The notes below the pieces were generated by a model. It was not told where the DNA came from, did not search any database, and worked only from the letters and a program-made list of their open reading frames with translations. A stretch of DNA of 64,000 nt from Ruegeria sp. THAF33 (GTDB lineage: Bacteria; Pseudomonadota; Alphaproteobacteria; Rhodobacterales; Rhodobacteraceae): positions 434,001 to 498,000 of the forward strand of contig NZ_CP045385.1 of NCBI RefSeq assembly GCF_009363615.1. The letters are read 5' to 3'. This document shows positions 1 to 9,040 of the stretch, piece by piece. A program made the position numbers and the translations under genes. Position 1 is the stretch's first letter; each line of letters starts with the position of its first letter.

Positions 1-88
1 CATAGAAATCATCGACCGAGCACGTGCGGGCCAGCTCGGCAGTATCACCGACCTGAAGCTTGTCGTAAGGCGTGTTGTGGTACTGCAT
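1..88 (-). CDS. MaoC-like acyl dehydratase domain protein, N-terminal fragment
   Basis: Only the first 29 codons are in the window; the gene continues past the left edge. Read on the minus strand from the ATG at 88, the peptide contains PYDKLQVGDTAELART followed by CSVDDFY. This matches the start of MaoC/hotdog acyl dehydratases, including those fused to phosphate acyltransferases, where a 'F-x-x-L-x-V-G-D' stretch opens the first hotdog strand. No strong ribosome site precedes the ATG. The identification is inferred from this short stretch alone, so the subfamily cannot be given. Confidence 0.5.
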   Translation of the reverse strand, partial: MQYHNTPYDKLQVGDTAELARTCSVDDFY

Positions 89-260
89 GAACTGTCGTAT
101 CCATTTCGATCCGATTGGCGACGCTGAGAACTCTCTTGCTGATACCCAGTTCAGCGCGCAATGAAAACAACGCATGCCGGCTGCCCGTATCGGTCTGCAC
201 GCTATTTCCGGCGGGTAACGCCTTCATGTCGTTACGCCCGGATAATGTGCAGATTGCAGA

Positions 261-2438
261 TCAGGCGCGCCGCTTTCCGCCGCCGCCCTGTTTGCGCATC
301 GAAAGCCCGATCCGTTTTCTGGGTACATCCACCTCGACAACGCGCACTTTCACGACTTGCCCGGCCTTGACGACCTCGTGCGGGTCCTTGACGAAGCGGT
401 CGGCCAACTGGCTGACGTGAACCAGACCGTCCTGATGAACGCCCACATCCACAAAGGCCCCAAAGGCCGCCACGTTTGTCACGGTGCCTTCAAGAACCAT
501 TCCGGGCTTCAGATCGGTTATCTCTTCGATGCCATCCGCGAAAGTGGCCGTGACAAAGCTGGGCCGGGGGTCTCGTCCGGGTTTCTCAAGCTCGGCAAAG
601 ATATCCAGAACCGTGGGCAGGCCGAAATCTTCGGTTACGAATTGTTGTGCCCGCAACCCTTTCAAGGCCCCCTCATGGCCCATGATGTGCCTGATATCCC
701 GCCCGCAGGCCGACACGACGCGGCGGGCGACTTCATAGGCTTCGGGGTGCACCGACGACGCATCAAGCGGTTCGGCGCCGTCCCTTACGCGAAGAAACCC
801 GGCGCATTGTTCAAAGGCACGCGGCCCCAGCCCGGCAACGGACAACAGGTCCTTGCGTGATTGGAACGGCCCGTTCAGATCGCGATGGGCGACGATGGCT
901 TCGGCTTGCGCGGCGCCCAGCCCCGACACGCGCGCAAGCAAAGGTGCAGAGGCCGTGTTCAGGTCAACCCCGACCGCGTTCACGACATCCTCGATCGCGG
1001 AATCCAGGGATTGCGACAGGCGGTGCTGGTCAACGTCATGCTGATATTGCCCGACGCCGATGGATTTCGGTTCGATTTTGACCAGTTCTGCCAAAGGGTC
1101 CTGCAATCGCCGGGCGATGGACACCGCCCCACGCAGCGAAACGTCCAGATCGGGAAACTCTCGTGCTGCCAGCTCCGACGCGGAATAGACCGAAGCCCCC
1201 GCTTCGGACACTACCACCTTGGTTGGCGCTTTTACCGCCTTGGGGAGCAGAGCCAGCGTATCCGCAACCAACCGTTCGGTTTCGCGGCTCGCTGTTCCGT
1301 TTCCGATTGCGATCAGTTCGATCTGATGGGCCGAGATCAGATTCAGGATGGCAGCCTGCGCGCCACGCAAATCGTTTTTGGGTTGAAAGGGATACAGCGT
1401 GTTAGTGGCCACGACCTTGCCCGTTGCGTCAACCACCGCCGCTTTCACACCGGTGCGGATGCCGGGATCAAGACCCAAAGTGGCCTTGGCACCCGCCGGA
1501 GCAGAAAACAGCAAGTCCTTGAGGTTGCGTGAAAAAACCTGAATTGCATCGTCCTGTGCCCGACTGCGCAGTTCGGCCATCAGTTCGACCATCATGGACA
1601 GCGAAAGCTTGACCCGCCATGTCCACCCGGCAACCTTGCGCAACCAGGCATCACCCGGCCCTTGGCCACGGGTCTGCAAATGCGCGGCCACGATGGATTC
1701 GGCCCGGGCTGCCCCGAACTCTGGTTCCGGCGCGATATCAAGTGAAACAATGCCCTCTTTTGACGCCCGCAGCATTGCCAATGCCCTATGCGACGGAACA
1801 TCCGCCCATCGTTCGGAATGGTCAAAATAATCACTGAACTTGGCGCCTTCCTTTTCTTTCCCGTCGACAACCCTTGCACTGAGCAGCGCCTCGCGCTGCA
1901 TGAAGGCCCGCAACTCACCCAGCAGAGTCGCATTTTCCGTCAATCGTTCAGTCAGAATGTCCCGCGCGCCGTTCAGCGCGTCACGAGGGGTGGCAACGGC
2001 CTCGCTCAGGTATGCCCCGGCCAGTGTTTCCGGGTCCGCATCGCGATCGGCCAGAATGGCTTCGACCAGGGGTTCCAGCCCGTTTTCACGCGCGATCATC
2101 GCCTTGGTGCGCCGCTTGGGCTTGTAAGGCAGATAGATGTCTTCCAGCTGTGCCTTGGTTTCTGCCCGAGCTATCGATTTACTCAGATCTTCGGTCAGCT
2201 TCCCCTGTTCTTTTATCGACTTCAGGATGGTTTCCCGCCGTGCCTCAAGCTCACGCAGATAGGTCAAACGCTCGGACAGAAGGCGCAATTGGGTGTCGTC
2301 CAACCCACCGGTTGCTTCTTTCCGATAGCGGGCGACAAAGGGAACCGTCGCTCCGTCGTCCAATAGATTGATCGCAGCACCGACCTGATCGGGACGTGCA
2401 TTAATCTCGGTGGCTATGGTGCGGGCGATACGGTCCAA
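261..2438 (-). CDS. tex: Tex family RNA-binding transcription accessory protein
   Basis: Cytoplasmic nucleic-acid-binding protein of the Tex/Spt6-like family, thought to act in transcription or RNA metabolism. An N-terminal helical region carries the family block [21 protein letters not shown] YqgF/RNase-H-like domain starts near residue 320 ([10 protein letters not shown]), helix-hairpin-helix segments follow around residues 480-540, and a C-terminal S1 domain (from [20 protein letters not shown]) covers roughly the last 80 residues. The reading frame is open back to a TTG at 2459, but the TTG at 2438 is preceded by AGGAGG at five bases and gives the usual Tex N-terminus (M-D-R-I-A-R), so I chose it. 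The 725-residue product is slightly shorter than most Tex proteins (about 770). It is a single gene with no obvious operon partner. Confidence 0.93.
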   Translation of the reverse strand: MDRIARTIATEINARPDQVGAAINLLDDGATVPFVARYRKEATGGLDDTQLRLLSERLTYLRELEARRETILKSIKEQGKLTEDLSKSIARAETKAQLEDIYLPYKPKRRTKAMIARENGLEPLVEAILADRDADPETLAGAYLSEAVATPRDALNGARDILTERLTENATLLGELRAFMQREALLSARVVDGKEKEGAKFSDYFDHSERWADVPSHRALAMLRASKEGIVSLDIAPEPEFGAARAESIVAAHLQTRGQGPGDAWLRKVAGWTWRVKLSLSMMVELMAELRSRAQDDAIQVFSRNLKDLLFSAPAGAKATLGLDPGIRTGVKAAVVDATGKVVATNTLYPFQPKNDLRGAQAAILNLISAHQIELIAIGNGTASRETERLVADTLALLPKAVKAPTKVVVSEAGASVYSASELAAREFPDLDVSLRGAVSIARRLQDPLAELVKIEPKSIGVGQYQHDVDQHRLSQSLDSAIEDVVNAVGVDLNTASAPLLARVSGLGAAQAEAIVAHRDLNGPFQSRKDLLSVAGLGPRAFEQCAGFLRVRDGAEPLDASSVHPEAYEVARRVVSACGRDIRHIMGHEGALKGLRAQQFVTEDFGLPTVLDIFAELEKPGRDPRPSFVTATFADGIEEITDLKPGMVLEGTVTNVAAFGAFVDVGVHQDGLVHVSQLADRFVKDPHEVVKAGQVVKVRVVEVDVPRKRIGLSMRKQGGGGKRRA

Positions 2439-2601
2439 GGGGGCCTCCTGAAACGGCAATGGAAGGGCTTCTTAACCAGCCGTTTCAGCAAGGGAAAGTC
2501 CCATGTGTCGGTCCGTCGAAAAGCATCGGCAAACAGCGACTGTTTTCGCGGCTATTCGACATGTCTGAGCCATTGAATGAAAACACCAGCCTGCAAAGGC
2601 C

Positions 2602-3342
2602 TCAGCCCCACGGCATCAGCCCGCAATACCCGGTGCGCGCGCCTACATTGTGCGCCATTTGCGCCAGCGTCGTCAGGTCAAAGACCGGCAGTTTCAGGTC
2701 TTCTTGAATGCGCTTTGCATAAGGCGGAAGATCTGTGCATTCCAACACCACAGAACGTATTTCGGGCGTTTCGCGCTTCAGCCTGCGTGCAGTGTCCAGC
2801 ACTTCGGCCTCGATCAGATCTGTGTCCATTCGGTTGCGCGCGTTGCGCAGGATGACTTCGGCAAACTCACTGGTGTGTTCCAGACCCTGTACGGCCACCG
2901 GAACGCCCCCCGCTCCAACGCCTTCAAAATGGCGTTGCGTCAGCGCTGACGAATCCGCTGTAATCACCCCGACCGGTGCGCTGGCCCCGGTCATGTGAAA
3001 GGCCAACGGCACCTGTATCAGGCTCGAAGCGAAAACAGGCACCGATACGGCTGCGGCCAGTTCTTTTTGGAACAGAGCGAGAAACCCGCAGCTTCCGGTA
3101 ATCGCGCGCACGCCTTCAGCCTCAAGCCGTTGCGCGCCTTTTATGAATGGGTTCAGCAGATCAGGCGTCGGATTGTTCAGCAGCTTTGGCACCGTGACGC
3201 CATCTATCATCTCGTACAGCACCGGGAATGGCAGGCTGGAAGGGTTCTTGATATGACCGGGAGGTTTGGGAAAATAGCTTTCCAGACACAAAACCCCGAT
3301 AGAGGCTCCGCAGATATTCTGTCCACCCTGATAGATCGGCAT
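2602..3342 (-). CDS. Aspartate/glutamate racemase family protein
   Basis: A 246-residue cytoplasmic protein of the cofactor-independent Asp/Glu/hydantoin racemase superfamily. The two catalytic cysteines expected for this fold are visible in GSCGF (about residue 84) and LECTD (about residue 202), one in each half of the pseudo-symmetric protein. It is the last gene of an operon: TAXI binding protein, fused TRAP permease, DadA-like oxidase, then this gene 39 bases further on. The context suggests it interconverts or processes the compound imported by the TRAP system before or after oxidation. The substrate could be aspartate, glutamate, a hydantoin or a maleate-like acid; the sequence does not decide. 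Confidence 0.8.
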   Translation of the reverse strand: MPIYQGGQNICGASIGVLCLESYFPKPPGHIKNPSSLPFPVLYEMIDGVTVPKLLNNPTPDLLNPFIKGAQRLEAEGVRAITGSCGFLALFQKELAAAVSVPVFASSLIQVPLAFHMTGASAPVGVITADSSALTQRHFEGVGAGGVPVAVQGLEHTSEFAEVILRNARNRMDTDLIEAEVLDTARRLKRETPEIRSVVLECTDLPPYAKRIQEDLKLPVFDLTTLAQMAHNVGARTGYCGLMPWG

Positions 3343-3381
3343 GATGGGGTAATCCTTCTTCGAAACGGTGGTTGTTGCGCG

Positions 3382-4620
3382 TCAAAATCGCGACAAGGCG
3401 AATGAATCCAACGGGATGTTGAGGCGCTGCCCTGACACCAGGTCAGCCACCAGCTCACCTGTTTTGGGGGCCATCATCAAACCGTAATGGGAATGACCAA
3501 AGGCGGTGAACAGGCCCTTGTGTCCTTCAACCGGACCGATCGCAGGCAAACTGTCGGGAAAAGACGGGCGTCGGCCCATCCAGAACTGTGTATCCGCGGT
3601 GTTCAGATCCGGCATCATTGCGCGGGCCTGTGCGGTCAGAAGCGACTGTTTGCGTGGGTCTGGCGGCGCGTCGATGCTGCCGAATTCGGCCGTGCCCGCC
3701 ACACGCAGACCGTCCTGCATCGAACTGGCCACCACCTTGGCGTCCACGTCCATCACCGAGTTTTCCAGGCTGGCAGAGGGGGTCGGGAATTGGACGTGGT
3801 ATCCACGCTCGGCCACCAGTGGTACGGGCAAACCCAAAGGTTTCAGCAACCCGGCAGACCAAACCCCGGCCGCCAGCACGACAGTATCGGCGTGAAGCGC
3901 GCCGGCCGGTGACGTTAAGTGCCATTGTCCGTCTTCCGTGCGCTTTAATTCTTTGACATCTGTCCGCACGAACTCGGCGCCTTGTTGACGGGCCTTGTCG
4001 GCCAAAACCGCACCGACCCGGCCAGGAGACGTGACCCGCGCCTGTCCCTTGATCAGGATCGCAGCCTTGAAATCTCGGGACAACGCAGGTTCGATCCGGC
4101 GCAATTCCGGTCCGTCGATCCGTTCTAGATGTCCGCCTTTTTCCTGCCGGATCAGATATCCCAGTTCTTTCAGGTCAGCCTGATCGGGGTTGCGAAACGC
4201 GTGGATATAGTTGGAATCAACAATAAGGTCTTCGTGCCCGGTATTTTGCAGATGTCTTCGGTACAGATCTATCGACGGGCGGCACAGCACCTCCATTGCG
4301 TCCGAGATATTGCGTACGGATTTCACGCTTGAATTCTTCAGGAACCTCAGGCCCCAGGGTATCATCCTGGGCCAGTACGCAGGTCTGACCGTCAACGCGC
4401 TTTTCGGGTCCAACAGCATCCCGGGGATCGTTTTCCAGATACCCGGCGTGGCCTGTGGAATGACCGACCAGGGCGAGACGACACCGGCATTGCCGAACGA
4501 TGTCTCCTGCCCCGGTTCTCCACGGTCGATCAGACGCACGGCAATACCGCGCTCCTGCAACGAGAGCGCACAGCACAGACCGACGATCCCGGCGCCGATG
4601 ATGGTCACTTGTTCAGGCAT
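3382..4620 (-). CDS. FAD-dependent D-amino acid dehydrogenase/oxidoreductase (DadA-like)
   Basis: A DAO-family flavoprotein of 412 residues. The N-terminal Rossmann motif GAGIVGLCCALSLQERG binds FAD, and the DadA-type block ETSFGNAGVVSPW follows at about residue 40. The C-terminal half carries the typical WMGRRPSFPDSLPAIGP and GHSHYGLMMAP stretches. Family members oxidatively deaminate D-amino acids or related imino/amino acids at the inner membrane or in the cytoplasm. The ATG lies one base after the stop of the upstream TRAP permease, so the two are translationally coupled. With the downstream racemase-like gene, a role in using an imported amino acid stereoisomer is a reasonable inference; the true substrate is unknown. 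Confidence 0.85.
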   Translation of the reverse strand: MPEQVTIIGAGIVGLCCALSLQERGIAVRLIDRGEPGQETSFGNAGVVSPWSVIPQATPGIWKTIPGMLLDPKSALTVRPAYWPRMIPWGLRFLKNSSVKSVRNISDAMEVLCRPSIDLYRRHLQNTGHEDLIVDSNYIHAFRNPDQADLKELGYLIRQEKGGHLERIDGPELRRIEPALSRDFKAAILIKGQARVTSPGRVGAVLADKARQQGAEFVRTDVKELKRTEDGQWHLTSPAGALHADTVVLAAGVWSAGLLKPLGLPVPLVAERGYHVQFPTPSASLENSVMDVDAKVVASSMQDGLRVAGTAEFGSIDAPPDPRKQSLLTAQARAMMPDLNTADTQFWMGRRPSFPDSLPAIGPVEGHKGLFTAFGHSHYGLMMAPKTGELVADLVSGQRLNIPLDSFALSRF

Positions 4621-4621
4621 G

Positions 4622-6835
4622 TCAGACCGTTGCTTGAATTCGGCTGCGGGCGATCACCTGAGTGACGATGACAGGAGACGCCACCACCAATGCGATCAGG
4701 TCAGCCGTCAGCGTGGGCGCCACGAAGATAATCCCGGCAATGGCCATCAGGATGCGCGACACGAGGTTGAGTGGCTGCAACCAATACCCCACGACCGCTG
4801 CCGAAAGGGCGATGACACCGGCGATACAGCTGGCGGCGGTATAGGTAAATTCCCAAAGATCGAACCCGGTGGAAGACACGAACAGCAAAACCGGCGCATA
4901 GACGAACGCCATTGGTGCGATGACCTTGCCCAGTCCCAGCGTAAAGGCGGACAGCCCGGTGCGGAACGGGTTGGAATTCGCAATCGCCGCCGCCGCATAG
5001 GCCGACGTACAGACCGGAGGTGTGATCTCGGAGACCACGCCGTAATACAACACGAACAGATGGCTGGCGATGGGTGGAACCCCCAACTGCGCCAGCGCCG
5101 GCTGCGCCACCGAGACGAGCATGATGTACAGCGCCGTGGTCGGGATGCCGGCACCCATCAGGATGCAAACGATGGCAATGAAGACCAGCGAGATAAACAA
5201 TTGCAGGTCTTCCATCGCAAACAATTGCCAGCTGCCGAATGAAATCATGTTGTAAAGGTCCGCGGCGAGGTTTCCTGCGCCCTGAGTAACCATGAACCCG
5301 ATGCGGAAACCGATACCGGTTGTGTTGATCACACCAACGACGATACCTACTGCAGCGGCTGCAGCGCCCACGGCCAGAGAGTATTTCACACCCAACTCAA
5401 CCGCTTGCAGCATCTCGGGCACTTCGATCCGCTTCTGCGGGTTCAGCGTGGCGATTACCGACAATCCGCACAGAATCGCGGTCATGGACAGGTCGAACCC
5501 ACCGTCGGAGAACTTCCAAAGCACGAAGGCCAAGAACGCCGCTGCGTAGATCAGTGTTGGCGGTTGCTTGATCCGCGACATGCCCGCGATCACCGCCAGC
5601 GATATGCCGCAGAAGGCCGACATGAAGGGCGTGTATCCAGTGAACAAAACCACCAGCAATCCGATCAAGGGCACGATATTGGCCCAACCCTCGGCCCAGA
5701 CAGCCTTGAGCTGCGGCAATTGCTCTTTCGCCAGACCTTGCAGGTTCAGCTTGCGTGCCATCAGATGCACCACGGCAAAGACGCCGACATAGTGCAGGAT
5801 CGCCGGAAAGATCGCTGCGATCACGATTGTGGTATAGGGCACCTCGAGGAACTCGGCCATGATGAAGGCCGCAGCACCCATGATGGGCGGAGTGATCTGA
5901 CCACCGGCCGAAGACGCGGCCTCGACCCCGCCTGCAAAGTGACCGGGGTATCCAAGGCGCTTCATGTTGGGAATTGTCAGCGCGCCGGTCGAAACGGTGT
6001 TAGCCACCGAAGAGCCCGAGATCGTGCCGAAGAAGGCCGAGGATACCACCGACACTTTGGCCGGACCACCCGTATAGCGACCCGCCAAAATGGTTGCGTT
6101 ATCAATGAACAATTGTCCAAGCCCCGTTCGCTGAGCGATCACACCGAACAGGACAAAGTGGAACACGATGGTCGAAACGACCCAAAGCGTCACGCCATAG
6201 ATTCCTTCCTGCGGAAAGTACATTGACGATACGAAGGTTTTGAAGTTCACGCCCGGATGTTGCAGCAATCCGGGGAAATAGGGACCCATCAGCGCGTATG
6301 AGATGAATACGCAGATGATCAGCGGCAATACCCAACCCAGCGTGCGGCGCGCAATGTCCAATACCAGAAGGATGATGATGACGCCGAGGATCACATCATA
6401 GATGTTTGGGTTGCCCATGCGGAAGGTTTGTTCCTCGATACCCAGGAACGGGATGCCGCGCCAGGCGAAACCCACGTAAAGTGCGGCGATGATGCCAAGC
6501 GCCATGAACACCAGATCATAAAAAGGGACGTTGCCGATGCGGAAGCGACTGACTTTGAGAGCATAGAGGCTTTTGGCCCCGACAATCGGGATCGTGGCGT
6601 AGACCAGAATGAACAGCAGAGCCAGATAGATGCCCATATGCCAGTGGTCGGCAGGCAGACCGAACCCAGCCGTGAAGAATTCGTAGAATGCAAAGATCAG
6701 GGCGACGACACGCAACACCTTGCCTGCCGTGGGCGTGACCTGCCGGACAGCGGCGCCTTCGTCGAACTGTTCTTCGATGGCCGCCAGTTCCTCGGCCGTC
6801 AGTTCGTGGTCATCAAGTTTCTGGGTCTCGGACAT
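4622..6835 (-). CDS. TRAP transporter fused permease, TAXI family (DctQM-like)
   Basis: Inner-membrane permease of 737 residues in which the small (4-TM) and large (12-TM) TRAP subunits are joined, as is usual for TAXI-type systems. An acidic cytoplasmic head of about 60 residues precedes the first helix (VVALIFAFYEFFTAGF). The large-subunit signature with SGSSVANTVSTGALTIP and the following PPIMGAAAFIMAEFL is present near residues 275-325. It lies directly downstream of its TAXI binding protein (79-base gap containing a hairpin) and is coupled to the DadA-like gene. TRAP permeases use an ion gradient to import small carboxylates and amino acids. Identification is secure; the substrate is not. 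Confidence 0.93.
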   Translation of the reverse strand: MSETQKLDDHELTAEELAAIEEQFDEGAAVRQVTPTAGKVLRVVALIFAFYEFFTAGFGLPADHWHMGIYLALLFILVYATIPIVGAKSLYALKVSRFRIGNVPFYDLVFMALGIIAALYVGFAWRGIPFLGIEEQTFRMGNPNIYDVILGVIIILLVLDIARRTLGWVLPLIICVFISYALMGPYFPGLLQHPGVNFKTFVSSMYFPQEGIYGVTLWVVSTIVFHFVLFGVIAQRTGLGQLFIDNATILAGRYTGGPAKVSVVSSAFFGTISGSSVANTVSTGALTIPNMKRLGYPGHFAGGVEAASSAGGQITPPIMGAAAFIMAEFLEVPYTTIVIAAIFPAILHYVGVFAVVHLMARKLNLQGLAKEQLPQLKAVWAEGWANIVPLIGLLVVLFTGYTPFMSAFCGISLAVIAGMSRIKQPPTLIYAAAFLAFVLWKFSDGGFDLSMTAILCGLSVIATLNPQKRIEVPEMLQAVELGVKYSLAVGAAAAAVGIVVGVINTTGIGFRIGFMVTQGAGNLAADLYNMISFGSWQLFAMEDLQLFISLVFIAIVCILMGAGIPTTALYIMLVSVAQPALAQLGVPPIASHLFVLYYGVVSEITPPVCTSAYAAAAIANSNPFRTGLSAFTLGLGKVIAPMAFVYAPVLLFVSSTGFDLWEFTYTAASCIAGVIALSAAVVGYWLQPLNLVSRILMAIAGIIFVAPTLTADLIALVVASPVIVTQVIARSRIQATV

Positions 6836-6868
6836 GATGGCCCCCGATTTCGCATAATTCCAGAGTGC

Positions 6869-6889
6869 GGTGCCCCAAGAAGGGGCACC
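6869..6889 (-). terminator. Intercistronic hairpin after the TAXI binding-protein gene
   Basis: A perfect 8-bp stem (GGTGCCCC / GGGGCACC) with a 5-base loop lies between the binding-protein stop and the permease start. It lacks a T-run, so it is more likely an mRNA-stabilising or partially attenuating hairpin, which would give more binding protein than permease. This role is inferred. Confidence 0.5.
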
Positions 6890-6914
6890 GACGACAGGTT
6901 TCAGTCAGGTGTGG

Positions 6915-7922
6915 TTATTGAAGAAGACCGGCTTCTTTATAGAATTTCTCGGCACCCGGATGCAGCGGAACACCCAGCGCCTCGACGCCGTCGAGCGCAG
7001 TATCAGGCGTGATCTGCTTGCCTTTTGCGTGGCCGTTGTCCAGCAGCTTGCGCGTGTTGTCGTTCCACAGGGCCTTGGTCAGCTGATAGACCAGATCTTC
7101 GGACAGATCCGATGACACAACCAGCATCGCGCTTACCGCGGGGGTCTTGGTTTCGGAATCGATGCCCTCATATACACCGCCCGGGATAGCGGACGGGATA
7201 TAGGCAGGAATGATCTCGTTGATCTTTGCCAAATCTTCATCGCTGAAGGAATGCAGGTTCATGCCCTTGGTCGAAGACAGCTGCACCATTGCGGCAACCG
7301 GCCATCCTGCTGCGTAGAAATAGGCGTCCAGTTGGCCATCGGCCAGACGTTCGGCACTCTGACTGTTGTTCAACTCGGCCTCATCCATGTTGTCACGGTT
7401 GACGCCCCAAGCTTCCAGCATTTGCAACACAGCGACCTGCGTTCCCGAACCAGCTTGCGCGATACCAACCCGCTTGCCTTTGAGATCACTCAGATCGTTG
7501 ATGGTCTGACCCGCGGGAAGAACCAGGTGCAGGTCTTCGGGGAACAGGTTTGCGACGATGCGCAGTTTCGGGTGGGGTTTGCCTTCAAACTTGCCCTCAC
7601 CCAGATACATTGAACGGGTTACATCTGCCGCGGCCAGGCCGGCCTCTAGCTCGCCGTTTTGCACGGCGGCATTGTTGAAGACTGACGCAGTTGTCGATTG
7701 TGCAATTGCGATCAACCCGGGCACGCCGCATTGGCCGCCCTCTTCGCAGGGGCGTGAGCCCGGAGGGGCCGAAATTCCGTTGGCGATGGTCCCGCCGATC
7801 GGGAAATAAGTGCCGCCTGCACCGCCGGTGCCGATGCGGAAAAAGGTTGGGTCCTGTGCAAGCGCCGGTGCAGCCAATGCACCCGCAAAAGCCAAACCCG
7901 TCAGGCATTTCATCAATCTCAT
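6915..7922 (-). CDS. TAXI family TRAP transporter solute-binding protein
   Basis: Periplasmic substrate-binding protein. The start at 7922 is preferred over an upstream in-frame ATG (7946) because GGGAGC lies six bases before it and the product then begins with a clean signal peptide (MRLMKCLTGLAFAGALAAPA, cleavage near ALAQD). The mature protein opens with FRIGTGGAGGTYFPIGG, the diagnostic TAXI motif. Length, 335 residues, is normal. It is the first gene of the operon TAXI protein - fused permease - DadA-like - racemase-like, transcribed divergently from the LysR gene at 8052, which probably regulates it. Confidence 0.92.
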   Translation of the reverse strand: MRLMKCLTGLAFAGALAAPALAQDPTFFRIGTGGAGGTYFPIGGTIANGISAPPGSRPCEEGGQCGVPGLIAIAQSTTASVFNNAAVQNGELEAGLAAADVTRSMYLGEGKFEGKPHPKLRIVANLFPEDLHLVLPAGQTINDLSDLKGKRVGIAQAGSGTQVAVLQMLEAWGVNRDNMDEAELNNSQSAERLADGQLDAYFYAAGWPVAAMVQLSSTKGMNLHSFSDEDLAKINEIIPAYIPSAIPGGVYEGIDSETKTPAVSAMLVVSSDLSEDLVYQLTKALWNDNTRKLLDNGHAKGKQITPDTALDGVEALGVPLHPGAEKFYKEAGLLQ

Positions 7923-8000
7923 CGTAAGCTCCCAGTTGTGGATCATTGGATTCGGTTTGTCCGAATTCTGATCCGTTCAGCCTATGGAGTTTTAGCATAA

Positions 8001-8015
8001 ATACAAATTTGTTAT
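8001..8015. promoter_or_regulatory. Candidate LysR operator in a divergent promoter
   Basis: The AT-rich 129-base spacer between the divergent TAXI operon and the LysR gene contains ATACAAATTTGTTAT, an inverted repeat that fits the T-N11-A LysR-box pattern. A second small palindrome, CGAAAGTTTCG, lies at 8027-8037. The position 37 bases before the regulator start suits autoregulation plus control of the divergent operon. This is inferred from symmetry only. Confidence 0.4.
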
Positions 8016-8051
8016 ATTTAACTAAACGAAAGTTTCGCTTATATATTAAAC

Positions 8052-8996
8052 ATGAACCTTGCTCAATTGACCGTTTTTCGTGAGGTGATGGAAACCGGGT
8101 CCATCTCTCAAACCGCAAAGAAGCTGAACAGGACACAACCTGCTATCAGCCTAGCAATCAAGAACCTGGAAAGAAGTCTTGGACTGACCCTGTTCGAACG
8201 AAAAGGCCGGCGTCTGATCCCAGTGCCAGAGGCGCACTACCTGCTGGCCGAGACCACCGGAATACTGGACAGATTATCTACGGTTTCCAGCACGATGCAC
8301 GGGCTTCTTAAAGGAAGTTCGGGCAACCTGAATATTGCAGCAATGCCGGGACCGTCCATTTTTGCCTTCCCGAATTTCATCAGCCGTTCAGTTGGCGGGA
8401 ATCCGGACATCCGGGTTACGCTGTCGACCCGCAGTTCGCCACAGATAATGGAACTTGCAGGCACTCAGAACATTGATTTCGGGTTTGCAGATTTCGAACA
8501 CCCGGTCGGAAAGAAACCGCAATTCACGGCAGAGATCATCAGCGGAGACTGCTTTTGCGCAATGGATCGGGACAACCCGTTGGCGCAAGAAAAGGCCGTT
8601 ACGATTTCAGATCTCGATGATGTGCCAATGGGTGGACTGTATGACACCCACCCTTTTCAGAAGAAAGTGCAACGCGCTTTTCAGATGGTTGCCGCCACTT
8701 ACAAACCAAGTGTGACGTGCCAGTATTTTCTTCCGCTCATTCCGTTTGTTGGATCGGGGCAGTGCTGCTCGATTGTCGATCCGTTGACTGTTGCGACGGA
8801 ACGGAAGCTGAATATCTCGCATGGCCGTGTGGTATTCCTGCCTTTCAAGGACCCCCTCAGATACGAATACGCCATCCTGTCGCCGGATCATCGCCCCCCG
8901 TCGCAATTGGCGCTGAAAATAAAAGCGGGATGGAAGGCGGAAGTTGTGTCGATGCTGGATCAGACCAACGCCAACCCGCGGACTGAAGACTTCTGA
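8052..8996 (+). CDS. LysR family transcriptional regulator
   Basis: A 314-residue regulator with an N-terminal winged helix-turn-helix (residues 1-60: LAQLTVFREVMETGSISQTA then NRTQPAISLAIKNLE) and a C-terminal periplasmic-binding-protein-like effector domain starting about residue 90. It is divergent from the TAXI/DadA/racemase operon with a palindrome in the shared promoter, so it most likely controls that operon in response to the transported compound. The effector is unknown. Confidence 0.9.
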   Translation: MNLAQLTVFREVMETGSISQTAKKLNRTQPAISLAIKNLERSLGLTLFERKGRRLIPVPEAHYLLAETTGILDRLSTVSSTMHGLLKGSSGNLNIAAMPGPSIFAFPNFISRSVGGNPDIRVTLSTRSSPQIMELAGTQNIDFGFADFEHPVGKKPQFTAEIISGDCFCAMDRDNPLAQEKAVTISDLDDVPMGGLYDTHPFQKKVQRAFQMVAATYKPSVTCQYFLPLIPFVGSGQCCSIVDPLTVATERKLNISHGRVVFLPFKDPLRYEYAILSPDHRPPSQLALKIKAGWKAEVVSMLDQTNANPRTEDF

Positions 8997-9040
8997 AAGA
9001 CACCCGGCCGCACTGCGACGCAGACGACAACCGGAAAAAC

